The notes beneath the pieces are model-generated. The model was not told the DNA's origin. It made no database searches and worked only from the letters and a program-made list of their open reading frames with translations. From NCBI RefSeq assembly GCF_004115215.2, contig NC_041732.1:4668610-4732609 (forward strand): a stretch of 64,000 nt of DNA. The letters run 5' to 3'. Origin of the DNA: Ornithorhynchus anatinus. Its lineage: Eukaryota > Chordata > Mammalia > Monotremata > Ornithorhynchidae. Numbering within the stretch: position 1 is the first letter of the stretch; each line of letters begins with the position of its first letter. The position numbers and the translations under genes are program-made. Shown here piece by piece: positions 51,889-62,106 of this stretch.

Positions 51889-54238
51889 TCAGGCCTCCGG
51901 GGGCCCCGGGTCGGCCCCCAGCACCGCCTCGGCGTCGGCCTGCAGCTCGGCCAGGCCCTGACTCAGGACCCCGTGGGCGGCCCGGTAGCCCAGGCCCCCG
52001 GTGGCCACCGCCCCGCCCACGGGGAACAGGAAGCCCAGGGCCCCCAGCAGGACCCCCCCGGCGCGGCCCTCGCCCGCCCAGCCCCTCAGCCGCTCCTCCA
52101 CCGCCTCGCGGGTGGCGCCGTGGGACAGGGCGGAGCGTGCCAGGGCGGCCAGGGTTCCCGGGGGCAGCCCCAGCGCTCGCTCCCTGCGGGCCAGGGCCCC
52201 CGGCTCCAGGCCCAGCTCCCGGCGGTACTCGGCCAGCTGACCCCTCAGCAGAGCCACGTCGCAGGCCCAGCCCAGCCCCGGCACGGGGGCCGTGGCGGCC
52301 AGGCTGGCCAGCAGGGCCGGCCGCCAGGCCTCCCCTCTCAGGGCTTCCGCTTTGGCTCGGGCCCCGGCGGGGGAGGCCGGAGGCAGGGCCAGGAGCAGGG
52401 CGGCCCCCTGGGCCGGGGCGAGAGCCCGCCGGAGGGCCTCCTGGAGGCCGGGCAGACCTCCGGGCCGCAGGGGGAAGGCCGGAGGGGGCGGCTCGGGGTC
52501 CTCCCCGCCCAGGACCACCCAGCTCTCGTCATCGGGGCCCTCCTGCCCGCCGCCCGCCCCCGGGCCCGCCCCGTCTGTCCGCACGTGGAAGCAGGGGGTG
52601 CCCGCCTGGCTCAGCGCCCGCCCCCGAGCCGCCTCTTCTGGCCCCAGGGGGCCGGGGGACACGAGGACCACGGCGTGGCAGCGCGGGCGGGCGTCCTCGG
52701 GGGGCCCGGCCGGCAGCGCCCACAGCACCACGTTCGGGTGGTCGGGGGCCGGGTAGGGGAGCGGCCGGGGCGGGGGCTCGGCCGGGGCGGCCCCTTCGTC
52801 TCCCTCCCCCAGGCCCCGCAGGGCATCGAGCACGGCCCCGGCCCCCTCGCCCGCCACCCCCAGGTCCACCTGGGCGCTCCCCAGACGCTCCAGGCTGGCG
52901 CGGACCCAGGACAGCACGGCCTCTAGGCCTCCGGCCTCGAAGGCCTCCCGGACGGCCGCCAGCTCCTCTTCGCCCAGCACCTCGAAGCCCTCCTGGGCTG
53001 GAGGGAGCAGCCTGAGACCAGGTAGAGAACGGGTGAAGGGGGGGGGGGGGGGGAGAGAGAGGGAGGTCGTGTGGTTCGGGCGGAGGGGGGGGAAGACCCG
53101 CCGAGCGCCTCGCCCGGCCCCTTCTCCCGCACAAAGTGTGGCGGGGGCTTTGAGCGGGAGGCGGGGCTGAGCCAACGTCACTGCCACCACGGGCGGGGAG
53201 AGAGCCGACCTTGGGGGCCGGGGCCGGGGGGGCTCTCGGTTCCATGGTGGAGGCTCCCCAGAGGCCGGGGGTCTCGAGGTCTCAAGCCCGGACCCCTAGG
53301 ACCGGGGAGACGTGGGATTCGGCTCCGCTGGGCACGAGGGGAGGGAACCGCCGACCCCCAGGGCCGAGGTTCGGGGCCCCGGGGAGGAGTGATAATACGA
53401 GTGACGACGACGACGGGATCGGTCGAGCGCCCGCTTTGTGCCAGGCGCCCGTACTCGGCGCTGGGGCGGCTTCAGTCAAATGGAGGTGGACACAGTACCT
53501 GTCCCACGTGGGGCTCACAGTCTCGATCCCCGTTTTCCAGACGAGGTCACGGAGGCCCGGAGAAGCGACGCGCCTTGCCCGCGGTCACCCGGCAGACAGG
53601 TGGCGGGGCCGGGATTTGAACCCACGATTTGAACTCCTGACTCCCAGGCCCGGGCTCGAGCCACTAGGCCACGCTGCGGGGCGAGGAGGGGGAGGAAGGT
53701 GGGCGGGTCAGGCACCGTGCCGAGCCACCCCTTCTCACCTCTCCAGGGCGGCCACTTCTCGCTCCAGCGCCGCCCGCAGCGCTGCCCACTGGGCTCCGTG
53801 GGGCTCGGGCCCGGCCACGAGGAACAGGGGGACGGAGTCCAGGCCGGCGGCGACCAGCTCCCCTCGGGCCCGGGCCCGCTCCGGCTCCTCCTCCCCCGGC
53901 CCCGGGATGCGGGTCAGCACCGCCAGCACCGGGACCCCCCGGGCCAGGGCCGCCCTCCCGGCCTCGGCCAGCTCCGGCCCCGGCCCCCCTCCGGCCCGGG
54001 GCAGCACCAGGACCAGCACGTCAGCCTCGGCTGCCCAGGGGCCGGGGGCGGCGGGGGGACAGCTCAGCTCGCCCAGGAACAGGCCCGGGCCGGCGGGGAA
54101 GAGGACCGGGACCCCGGCGTCCGGCTTGGGGACCGGCTCCCCCGTGTCGGACCAGCGCAGGGCCCGGATCAGCTCCGACTTCCCCGAGCCCGGGGGTCCC
54201 AGGAACAGGGCGGTCACGTCCCCGCGGGGGGTCGTCAT
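51889..54238 (-). CDS. IRGQ: IRGQ, quasi-GTPase of the immunity-related GTPase family
   Basis: Two coding exons (54238-53739 and 53011-51889) encode 540 residues with a phase-2 intron. A P-loop GPPGSGKS lies at residues 14-21. The switch and base-recognition motifs of true IRG GTPases are not evident, as expected for this quasi-GTPase. [23 protein letters not shown], split by few changes from human, and the C-terminal blocks [35 protein letters not shown] and [13 protein letters not shown] identify IRGQ. It is about 80 residues shorter than the human protein (about 620) because a Gly/Ser/Glu-rich insert in the middle is absent (short linker [16 protein letters not shown]). Human IRGQ has been reported to direct MHC class I molecules to autophagy; conservation of that role here is not shown. 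An acceptor just before the ATG (CCACCAG, about 54253) implies a non-coding first exon in the shared promoter with ZNF576. Confidence 0.95.
53390..53685 (-). mobile_element. Mon-1 SINE in the IRGQ intron
   Basis: Diverged full-length copy ending GCCACTAGGCCACGCTGCG, about 55 bases from the IRGQ exon 1 donor. Confidence 0.8.
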
Positions 54239-54364
54239 GGCTGGTCACCGCTGGTGGGGCAGAAGGAGAAGGTCGGGCCTGAGTCCCGGCCCGGGGGGAG
54301 GGTCGTCGTCTCGTACCGGTCCGGGGAACGCGGGCTCCCCGGCTCCCCGCGTGCGGGACCGTCC

Positions 54365-54770
54365 ACCATTCCCCCACCCAGGGGTCGGGCCCCCATCCCC
54401 TCCTCCACCAGGCTGTGTCCCCCCACCCCCCACCCAGGGGTCGTGCTCTCCCTCCCCTCCCCCCAGGCTGTGTCCCCCCACCCCGAGGTCGTGCTCCCCA
54501 CCCCCTGTCCCTCCCCCCGAGGCCGTCCCCCCATCCGGGGGTCGTGTCCCCTCTCCCCCCTAGGCTGTGTCCCCCCACTCAGGGATCGTACCCCCCACCC
54601 CCCTCCCTTCTAGGCTGCGTCCCCCCACCCAGAAGTCGTGCTCCCCACCGGGCTTCGTCCCCCCACCCAGGGGTCGTGCCGTCCCTCCCCTCCCCCCATC
54701 CCCTCCCCCCCCCATGACCGCCCAGGGGTCATGCCCCCACCTCCCCCTTCCCTCCCCCCCAGGGCTGCGT
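54365..54770 (-). repeat. Minisatellite 5' of the IRGQ coding exon
   Basis: About seven units of 50-57 bases built on CCCCCCACCCAGGGGTCGTG and CCCCCCAGGCTGTGTCC. It probably lies in the 5' non-coding intron of IRGQ. Confidence 0.85.
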
Positions 54771-54829
54771 GCCCCCCACTCCCAGGGACGAACCCGATAA
54801 ACAGCTGAGCACGGACGGGCGGGTTTGCG

Positions 54830-55325
54830 GCTGCGGCTCCGCCTCCCTCCCGGAGGAGGGGCCTCTTTGCACAGGGCTGGGGCGGCCTAAGGGGGTGCCT
54901 GCGCTTGGGCCAGTGACGTCATTTTTGGTGCAGTGACGTCAGGGACCCGGCCCCTCCCCCCCCCCCAGCCTGGGACCCCGCTGCCGCCTCTCTTGGCTGC
55001 CCAACTCTCCTTTCCGAGCGCTCAGGCGGACAGCGGGCCCTGGGGCGCTAGGATGAATGAATGAATGAATAGGCCCCGTCGAATGAGTGAATGAAGGAAA
55101 TCATGAGAGTCCCGGCGGCGCATGCGCCGAAGCTTTTGGGGGGGGGGGAAGGGGCGGAGGGGCGGCCACCGCGCATGCGCGAGAGGGGGCGGCGCGGGCC
55201 CGTGACGTCATCGGGGCGCGCCGCCCTCCGCGGAGGAGAAGGAGGAGGAAGGAGGAGGAAGGAGGAGGCCGGTCCTGGGCGGCGGCGGCGGCGGCGGGGT
55301 CTGGGGGTGCCGGGGAGGGGGGACC
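54830..55325. promoter_or_regulatory. Bidirectional IRGQ/ZNF576 promoter with CRE and NRF1 sites
   Basis: The head-to-head interval is CpG-rich and TATA-less. Three perfect palindromic CREs (TGACGTCA) occur at 54914-54921, 54934-54941 and 55203-55210, the first two exactly 20 bases apart. Two perfect NRF1 palindromes (GCGCATGCGC) occur at 55118-55127 and 55171-55180. A short GAATGAAT-type L2 tail remnant sits at about 55052-55100. IRGQ reads leftwards and ZNF576 rightwards from here. Confidence 0.75.
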
Positions 55326-58300
55326 ATGACCATGGGGGAGCCCCCGACACGGGACGGGACCCCCGACGGCGACGTCTGTGAGTACCGGGACCCTCCCCCC
55401 GCCCCCTCCCCCCGCCACCTGTCAATCAAACGGTGGTGTTGACAGAGCGCTTAACAGTGTTGGTTTTTGTGAAACGCTTACTCTGTGCACGGCCCTGTTC
55501 TAAGCGCTGGGGGAGATTCAGGGTCATCAGGTGGTCCCACGGGAGGCTCCCAGGCTTCATCCCCATTTCACAGAGGAGGGAACTGAGAAGTGAAATGACT
55601 CGCCCCCCAGTCACCCAGCTGACAGGTGGCAGAGCCGGGATTCGAACCCATGACCTGTGACTCCCAAGCCCGGGCTCTTGCCACTGAGCCACGCTGCTTC
55701 TCTAAGCGCTTAGTACCACCCCCTCCTTACTACTATTTATGAAGCGCCTACTGTGTGCCCGGCCTCTTTTCAGGGCTGGGGTGGATCCTGCGTTTTGTTC
55801 TGCTTTGCTGTCTCCCTTGAGCCCGTCGTTGGGCAGGGATGGCCTCTATCTGTTACCCAATTGTCCGTTCCAAGCGCTTAGCTCAGTGCTCTGCACGTAG
55901 TAAGCGCTCAATAAATACGATGGAATGAATGAGGTTGGCCCAAGGGAGGCTCACAGTCTTAAAATCCCCAGTTTACAGAGGAGGTCACTGAGACCCCCGA
56001 GACGGGCCCAAAGTCACCCAGCTGAGAGGTGGCGGAGGCGGGATTCGAACCCATGACCTGTGACTCCCAAGCCCGGGCTCTTTCCACCGAGCCACGCTGC
56101 TTCTCTAAGTGAAGTGACTTGTCCAAAGTCACAGCTGACAGGTGGCAGAGGCGGGATTGGAACCCATGACCTCTGACTCCTAAACCCGGGCTCTTTCCAC
56201 CGAGCCACGCTGCTTCTCGACCGTAGACTCTAAGCCCGTTGTGGGCAGCGCGGTTTAGTGGCAAGAGCCGTTTAGACTGTGGGCCCTTACTTGGGCAGGG
56301 ACGGTCTCTATCTGTTACCCAGTTGTCCATTCCAAGCGCTTAGTACAGGGCTCTGCGCATAGTAAGTGCTCAATAAATACGATGGAATGAATGAAAGAGC
56401 ACGGGCTTGGCAGTCAGAGGTCGTGGGTTCCAGTCCCAGCTCCGCCACTTCATTCATTCGTATTTATTGAGCATTTACTATGTGCAGAGCCCTGTACTAA
56501 GCGCTTGGAATGGACAATTGGGCAACAGGTAGAGACCGTCCCTGCCCAACAACGGGCTCACGGTCTAAAAGGGGTGGGGGATTGTGTGACTTTGGGCAAG
56601 TCACTTCACTTCTCTGTTCCTCAGTTACCTCATCTGTAAAACTTAGAACAGTGTTTGGCACATAGTAAGTGCTTAACAAATACTAATATTATTATTATAA
56701 TTATTAAAAGGGGGGGGTGAAGACTGCCAGCCCCACGTGGGATAACCTGATAACCTCTTATCTACCCCCGAGCTTTGATCAGTGCTTGGCACATAGTAAG
56801 CGCTCAAGAAATACCAATATTATTATTATTAAAAGGGGGGGGTGGAGACTGCGAGCCCCACGTGGGATAGCCTGATAACCTCTTATCTACCCCCGATCTT
56901 TGATCGGTGCTTGGCACATAGTAAGTGCTTAACAAATACCACCATCATTATTGTTATCATTATTATTATTGTCTCTATTGCTGTGTTGTACTCTCCAAGA
57001 GTTTAGTACAGTGCTCCGCACACAGTAAGCGCTCCAGAAATACGATAGGGTGCTAGACTGTAAGCCTCCTTTAGATTAAGCCGTTGTGGGCAGGGATTGT
57101 CCCTCTTTATTGCTGTATTGTACTTTCCGAGCGCTTAGTACAGTGCTCTGCCCACAGTAAGCGTTCAATAAATACAGTTGAATGAATACCGCATGCAGAG
57201 CCCTGTACTAAGCGGCCCTCAGCCCGTCAGGCAGTCGAAAGCAGCAGGACGTAGCGGGTAGAGCCCGGGCTTGGAAGTCAGAAGGTCGTGGGTGCTAATC
57301 CCGGCTCCGGCGCCCGTCCGCTGGGTGACCTCGGGCGAGCCGCTTCACTTCTCTGGGCCTCACTTCCCTCATCTGGAAAATGGGGATCGAGACCGTGAGC
57401 CCCACACGGGACAGGGACTGGGTCCGATCTGATTTGCTTGTGTCCTCCCCGGCGCTTAGTACTGTGCCTGGCACATAGTAAGCGCTTAACAAATACCACG
57501 ATTCTTATCATCGAGCGCTTCTGCGTGCGGAGCACCGGACCAAACCGCTCGGGAGAGGATGATACAACGATAGACATATTCCCTGCCCACAACAGATTTA
57601 CAGTCTAGAAGGGGAGACAAGACACGAATAGAAGTAAATAAATGACGGATACGGAGCTGGGGGTGAAGAAAGGGAGCGGGTCGGGGCGACGCAGAAGGGA
57701 GTGGGAGGAGAGGAGAGGAGGGTTTAGTCATGGAAGGCCTCTCGGAGGAGATGGGCCTTCCCCGAGGGGAGAGTCACCGTCGGATTTGCGGAGGAGCTGG
57801 AGGCCAGAGGCAGGATGTGGGCGAGAGGTCGGCGGCGAGATAGACGAGACGGAGCAACGGTGAGAAGGTTAGCGAAGGCCGATTCCCGCCTTCACCCTAG
57901 ACCTTAAACCTTCCCCCTCCTCCTCCACGGTGTAAGATTACGGGTGTGTCGCCCTGTCCTAAGCGCGTAGTACAGCGGTCCGCAGGGAGCGGTCCGCCCG
58001 TAGTAAGCGCTCAGTCGGTACCCCAGATGGATTTACTCCCCAGCATCCCCACCGGGCCACTCTCGACCCACCTTCCGCCCTCCCGCCCGGGCGGAGCCCG
58101 GCCCCGCGCCCCCCCCCCCCCCCCCCAGCCTTCCTCTCTGTGCCTCCCCCGATTGCCCCCTAGGCCGCCTCGGCTCCCACCAGTGCTTCCGCTGCCTCAT
58201 CACCTTCCCGGACGAGAAGTTCCAGGAGCGGCACATGAAGCGGGAGCACCCGGCCGACTTCGTGGCGGAGAAGCTGCGCGGGGTGCTCTTCGTCTGCTTC

Positions 58301-58591
58301 ACCTGCGCCCGCCCCTTCCCCTCCTCCCACGCCCTGACGGCCCACCAGCGGCGCCACGCCCTCTCGCCCCACGGCCCCCGCTGCGGCCCCCCGCGGTCCC
58401 CCCACCCCTGCCCCGACTGCGGCAAGGGCTTCAGCAAAGCCTTCAACCTGCGGCGCCACCGGGCCGCCCACTGCCGGCCCCCCGGCTCCGCCTCGCCCGG
58501 CCCCTTCTCCTGCACCGAGTGCGGCGAGGCCTTTGAGCGGGAGGCCGGGCTGCACGAACACTACATCCGCCACGCGCGGGGGGAGCTCTGA
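55326..58591 (+). CDS. ZNF576: ZNF576, four-finger C2H2 zinc-finger protein
   Basis: Two coding exons, 55326-55377 and 58164-58591, encode 159 residues (human 170); the intron is phase 1. Fingers lie at C25-H46 (an atypical one with [10 protein letters not shown]), C62-H82, C100-H120 and C134-H154, and the protein ends [31 protein letters not shown] and the terminal finger match human ZNF576 closely; the N-terminal 17 residues do not. A second in-frame ATG lies two codons on (55332) in a GACCATGGG context and could be used instead. The 2.8 kb intron is almost entirely SINE and L2 sequence. The protein is a presumed nuclear factor with unknown targets. It shares its final finger and C-terminus with neighbouring ZNF428. 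Confidence 0.94.
55440..57900. mobile_element. Mon-1/L2 cluster filling the ZNF576 intron
   Basis: Mon-1 (minus) 55440-55702; L2 tail (plus) 55800-55935; Mon-1 (minus) 55936-56108 and 56109-56220; L2 tail (plus) 56265-56398; plus-strand Mon-1 56398-56700 split by an L2 tail (minus) at 56452-56577; duplicated Mon-1 3' ends 56703-56950; L2 tails to 57190; Mon-1 (plus) 57240-57505; L2 3' UTR (minus) 57508-57885. Confidence 0.8.
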
Positions 58592-58894
58592 TCGCGGGGT
58601 CCGGGGGGCCTCGGTTCCACGGCGGAGACCCCCTCCCCCCCACCTCGGGCGGGGCGGCGGGCTCGAGGTCTCGATCGCGGATTCCTTAGGGCCGGGGCCG
58701 AGCGGTCCGGGGACCTCGGCGGTCCGGCCCGAGGCCCCCCGGCCGAGGGCGGGGATGGCGGAAGGGGAGGGGGAGTGAGTCAGCCGCGTGGCCGGGGGGG
58801 AGACCCGATCCCACCCCGCGCCCGGGGCGGCTCCCGACGAGAGGCCGGGCCTACGCGCTTTTTTTTTTTTTTTTACCCCACAAAACCTTTTCCT

Positions 58895-58900
58895 AATAAA
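58895..58900 (+). terminator. ZNF576: ZNF576 polyadenylation signal
   Basis: AATAAA about 300 bases after the stop, preceded by a T14-type run at 58860-58874. Bases 58592-58894 are therefore 3' UTR with no other feature. Confidence 0.8.
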
Positions 58901-58919
58901 CTGTAGTTAAACCCAAACC

Positions 58920-59295
58920 ATTGCACCGGAAATGCATTTCTGCTTTGCCTCTACCGGGGAGGCTGGGTGCATTCCGGAGGGGCGGCGTCCACCCGGGTGC
59001 AACTGCTCCACTGGGAATTGGGATGGCATCTCCTTGGCCCCGGAGAATGCTGGAAGGGGTTTCCTCTCCGGACCTGCTGGAAAGCGGGTGTTGCTCGCCC
59101 AGATGAGCCCCCTCCGCCCCCCAGATTCCCTCCTCATCAAAATGCACGTTGGGAGATAGATTTCCTATCTCCTAAACGGCCAGCAAGGAGTCCTCTGCCC
59201 TTCCCGACCCAAGAGAACGTGATCGCTCTCCGAGATTCGGAGAATTTATCCCCCTCAGTGTTTCATGTAACTTCTAGGGCCCCGACTCTTCCCTT
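58920..59295. other. Unique intergenic DNA after ZNF576
   Basis: About 375 bases without recognisable repeat or coding similarity. Short open frames exist on both strands but show no known domain. Confidence 0.6.
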
Positions 59296-59299
59296 TTCC

Positions 59300-60000
59300 T
59301 CCTTCTCGGTCAGTAGCATGGGCCTGGGAGTCCAGAGATCTGGGTTCGAATTTTTTTTTGGTGGTCTTTGTTATGTGTTTTCTCTGTGCCAAGCACTGAA
59401 TTAAGGGCTGGGGTCCATATAAATTAATCAGATTGGACACAGCCCGTGTCCCTCCTGGGCTCCCAACCTCAATCCCAATTTGACAGATGAGGTAGCGTGG
59501 CTCAGTGGAAAGAGCCCGGGCTTGGGAGTCAGAGGTCATGGGTTCGAATGCCGCTCCGCCGCTTGTCAGCTGGGTGACTGTGGGCAAGTCACTTCACTTC
59601 TCGGTGCCTCAGTGACCTCATCTGTAAAATGGGGATTAAGACCCTGAGCCTCACGTGGGACAACCTGATGACCCTGTATCTCGCCCAGCGCTTAGAACAG
59701 TGCTCTGCACACAGTAAGCGCTTCGCAAATACCAACATTATTATGAGGTCACTGAGGCGCTGAGAAGCGGAGTGACTTGCCCGAGGTCACGTAGCCGACA
59801 AGTGGCAGAGCTGGGGTTCGAACCCAGGTCCTTCCGACCCCCAGGCCCGGGCTCTATCCGCTCTCTGCTTCCCGGCTGCTCTGCCGCTTGTCTGCCGTGT
59901 GACCTTGGGCAAGTCACTTCGTTCTTCTGTGCCTCAGTTCTCTCCTCTGTAAAATGGGGATTCAGTGCTTAAGCTCCCTCTTATTTAGACTGCCGATCCC
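59300..60000. mobile_element. Nested Mon-1 SINEs
   Basis: A minus-strand Mon-1 (about 59350-59490 and 59745-59865) is split by a complete plus-strand Mon-1 (59492-59743), with ATGAGGT on both sides. Further plus-strand pieces lie at 59305-59348 and 59876-59970. Confidence 0.82.
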
Positions 60001-60039
60001 ATTTGGGACCTGATTACTGTGTTTCTGCCCCAGTGCTTA

Positions 60040-60250
60040 GTGCTTATAGACTGTGGAGGGGGAATGCGTTTACCGGCTCTGTTATACTGTCCTTGCCCAA
60101 GTACTTATTACAGCGCTTTGCACACGGCTCAGTGTGAGCAGAGGATATGTCTGTTTAATGTTATATTGCACTGTCCCAAGCACTCGGTACAGTGCTTTGC
60201 TAAGCACTCGAGACGACTGAATGAATAAGCGCCTAATAAATCTGGTTGAC
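60040..60250 (+). mobile_element. L2 tails
   Basis: Two diverged plus-strand tails ending near 60125 and 60235. Confidence 0.65.
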
Positions 60251-60309
60251 ACCTACTAAGCGTTTAACAGGTACCGGTTTAGTACCGAGCGTCCTCCGGG
60301 TGCAAAGGA

Positions 60310-60955
60310 TAGAGAAGCAGCGTGGCTTAGTGGAAAGAGCCCGGGCTTGGGAGTCGGAGGTCATGGGTTCGAATCCCAGCTCTGCCACTTGTCAGTTGTG
60401 TGACTGTGGGCAAGTCACCTCACTTCTCGGTGCCTCAGTTACCTCATCTGTAAAATGGGGATTAACTGTGAGCCTCACGTGGGACAAGCTGTTTACCTTG
60501 CATCTACCTCAGTGCTTAGAACAGTGCTCTGCGCATAGTAAGCGCTTAACAAATACCGGCATTATTATTAAGCGCTTGGGAGAGTACCATTGAGGACAGT
60601 GCTCAGGAAAGGACAGGTGGGAGGAGGGTGTGATTATTTATGATCTAGTGCCAAAATAGGGTGAATTGTTAGGCACAGAAGCGCTACAGAGAAGCAGCGT
60701 GGCTCAGTGGAAAGAGGCCGGGCTTGGGAGTTAGGGGTCATGGGTTCGAATGCCGCCTCTGCCACTTGTCAGCCGGGTGACTGGGGGCGAGTCGCTTCAC
60801 TTCTCTGGGCCTCAGTTGCCTCGTCTGTAAAATGGGGATTAACTGTGAGCCTCACGCGGGACAACCCGATGACCCTGTATCTCCCCCAGCGCTCAGAACA
60901 GTGCTCTGCGCATAGTAAGCGCTTAACAAATACCCACATCATTATTATTATTACA
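60310..60955 (+). mobile_element. Two full-length Mon-1 SINEs
   Basis: 60312-60570 and 60690-60952. Both have intact A-box (GTGGCT(T/C)AGTGGAAAGAG) and B-box (GGTTCGAATCC) motifs and are among the least diverged in the window. Confidence 0.88.
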
Positions 60956-61139
60956 GCGGGTTGTAAGTATATAAATGCTTGGTTGGTGCGTTACGGGTGG
61001 CGGGTGTCCGTCTCCCCCATCTATGCGGTGTAGTTCTTTCAGGCCGGGGCCTGACCGTTTAGAGGCGGGGGCGGGATGGGACCGATGCCCCCCTACGGAA
61101 ATGCTGCTTCCTAGCCCTAGTTCTTTTATTCATTTCATT

Positions 61140-61725
61140 TTGAATGGCTTTTGTGGAGGGCTCACCATGTGCCGGTCTCCGTATCCCAGGCACCGGGACA
61201 GATACAGGCTAATCAGGTTGGGAGGCAGAGGACCCGGGTTCCGATCCCTGCTCCGCCACACGTCCGCTGTCTGACCTTAGGCGGGTCACTTGGCTTCCCT
61301 GCGCCTCACTTGCCTCGGCTGTCAAGTGGGGATTAAGTCTGTGAACCCCAGGTGGGACGGGGACTCCGTCCGACCCGATGACCTCGTATATAGCGTGGCT
61401 CGCTGGCAAGAGCCCGGGCTTGGGAGTCGGAGGTCATGGGTTCGAATCCCGGCTCTGCCACTTGTCAGCCGGGTGACGGTGGGCGAGTCACTTCCCGTCT
61501 CGGTGCCTCAGTCACCTCCTCGGGAAAATGGGGATGAAGACTGAGCCTCACGTGGGACAACCCGGCGACCCCGTATCTCCCCCAGCGCTTAGAACGGTGC
61601 TCTGCGCGTAGTAAGCGCTTACCAAATCCCAACATTATTATCATCGCACACCCCAGTGCGCGGCACAGAGTAAGCACTTAGTGAGTGCCACCGTTCACTG
61701 TCATTAGGTTCTGCCTTCAGAGATC
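61140..61725. mobile_element. Mon-1 SINE cluster
   Basis: A diverged copy at 61140-61390 is followed directly by a cleaner plus-strand copy at 61391-61645 and a tail remnant to 61700. Confidence 0.75.
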
Positions 61726-61883
61726 TCTCCACCCCTTGTAGCAGGGGAAGCTCTAAAGCTAGCGAGACTGGGGCGGGAGGGTACGGAGCCCCCCCGTCCG
61801 AGTGGGGCCGAGGCGGGGAGGTGGGTCGCCGAGGGAGCGCGGCGAGGTGGCGGCCGGTCACGTACGACACACGGAGGTTCGGC

Positions 61884-61889
61884 TTTATT
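61884..61889 (-). terminator. ZNF428: ZNF428 polyadenylation signal
   Basis: AATAAA on the minus strand about 220 bases after the ZNF428 stop. Confidence 0.8.
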
Positions 61890-62106
61890 TGGGCTCTAAC
61901 ACAGCTACCGCCGAGACACAGACAACTGACGGCTTGGACCTGCCCGCTCCCCCCCCCAACCCCCACCCCTCCCGCCTTCCCTGGCCGAACCCCGGCCCCG
62001 GTCCGGCCCCCCCCGCCCCCCTCAGCCCCGGAGGAAGGGACTGGGATCCGAAGACCGAGATGGGGGAGGAAGAGGAGGTCCCCGCCCGTCTCCCCCAGAG
62101 GGGACC

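Noticed and set aside
51631-52926. 431-codon plus-strand frame across IRGQ
   Set aside because: Antisense shadow of the IRGQ exon caused by extreme GC3; no family resemblance.
52137-53015. 292-codon plus-strand frame
   Set aside because: Another antisense GC-rich frame within IRGQ exon 2, low-complexity Pro/Arg/Gly only.
60312-60952. tRNA genes suggested by A-box and B-box motifs
   Set aside because: These are the tRNA-derived heads of Mon-1 SINEs. They are followed by SINE bodies and do not fold as complete tRNAs.
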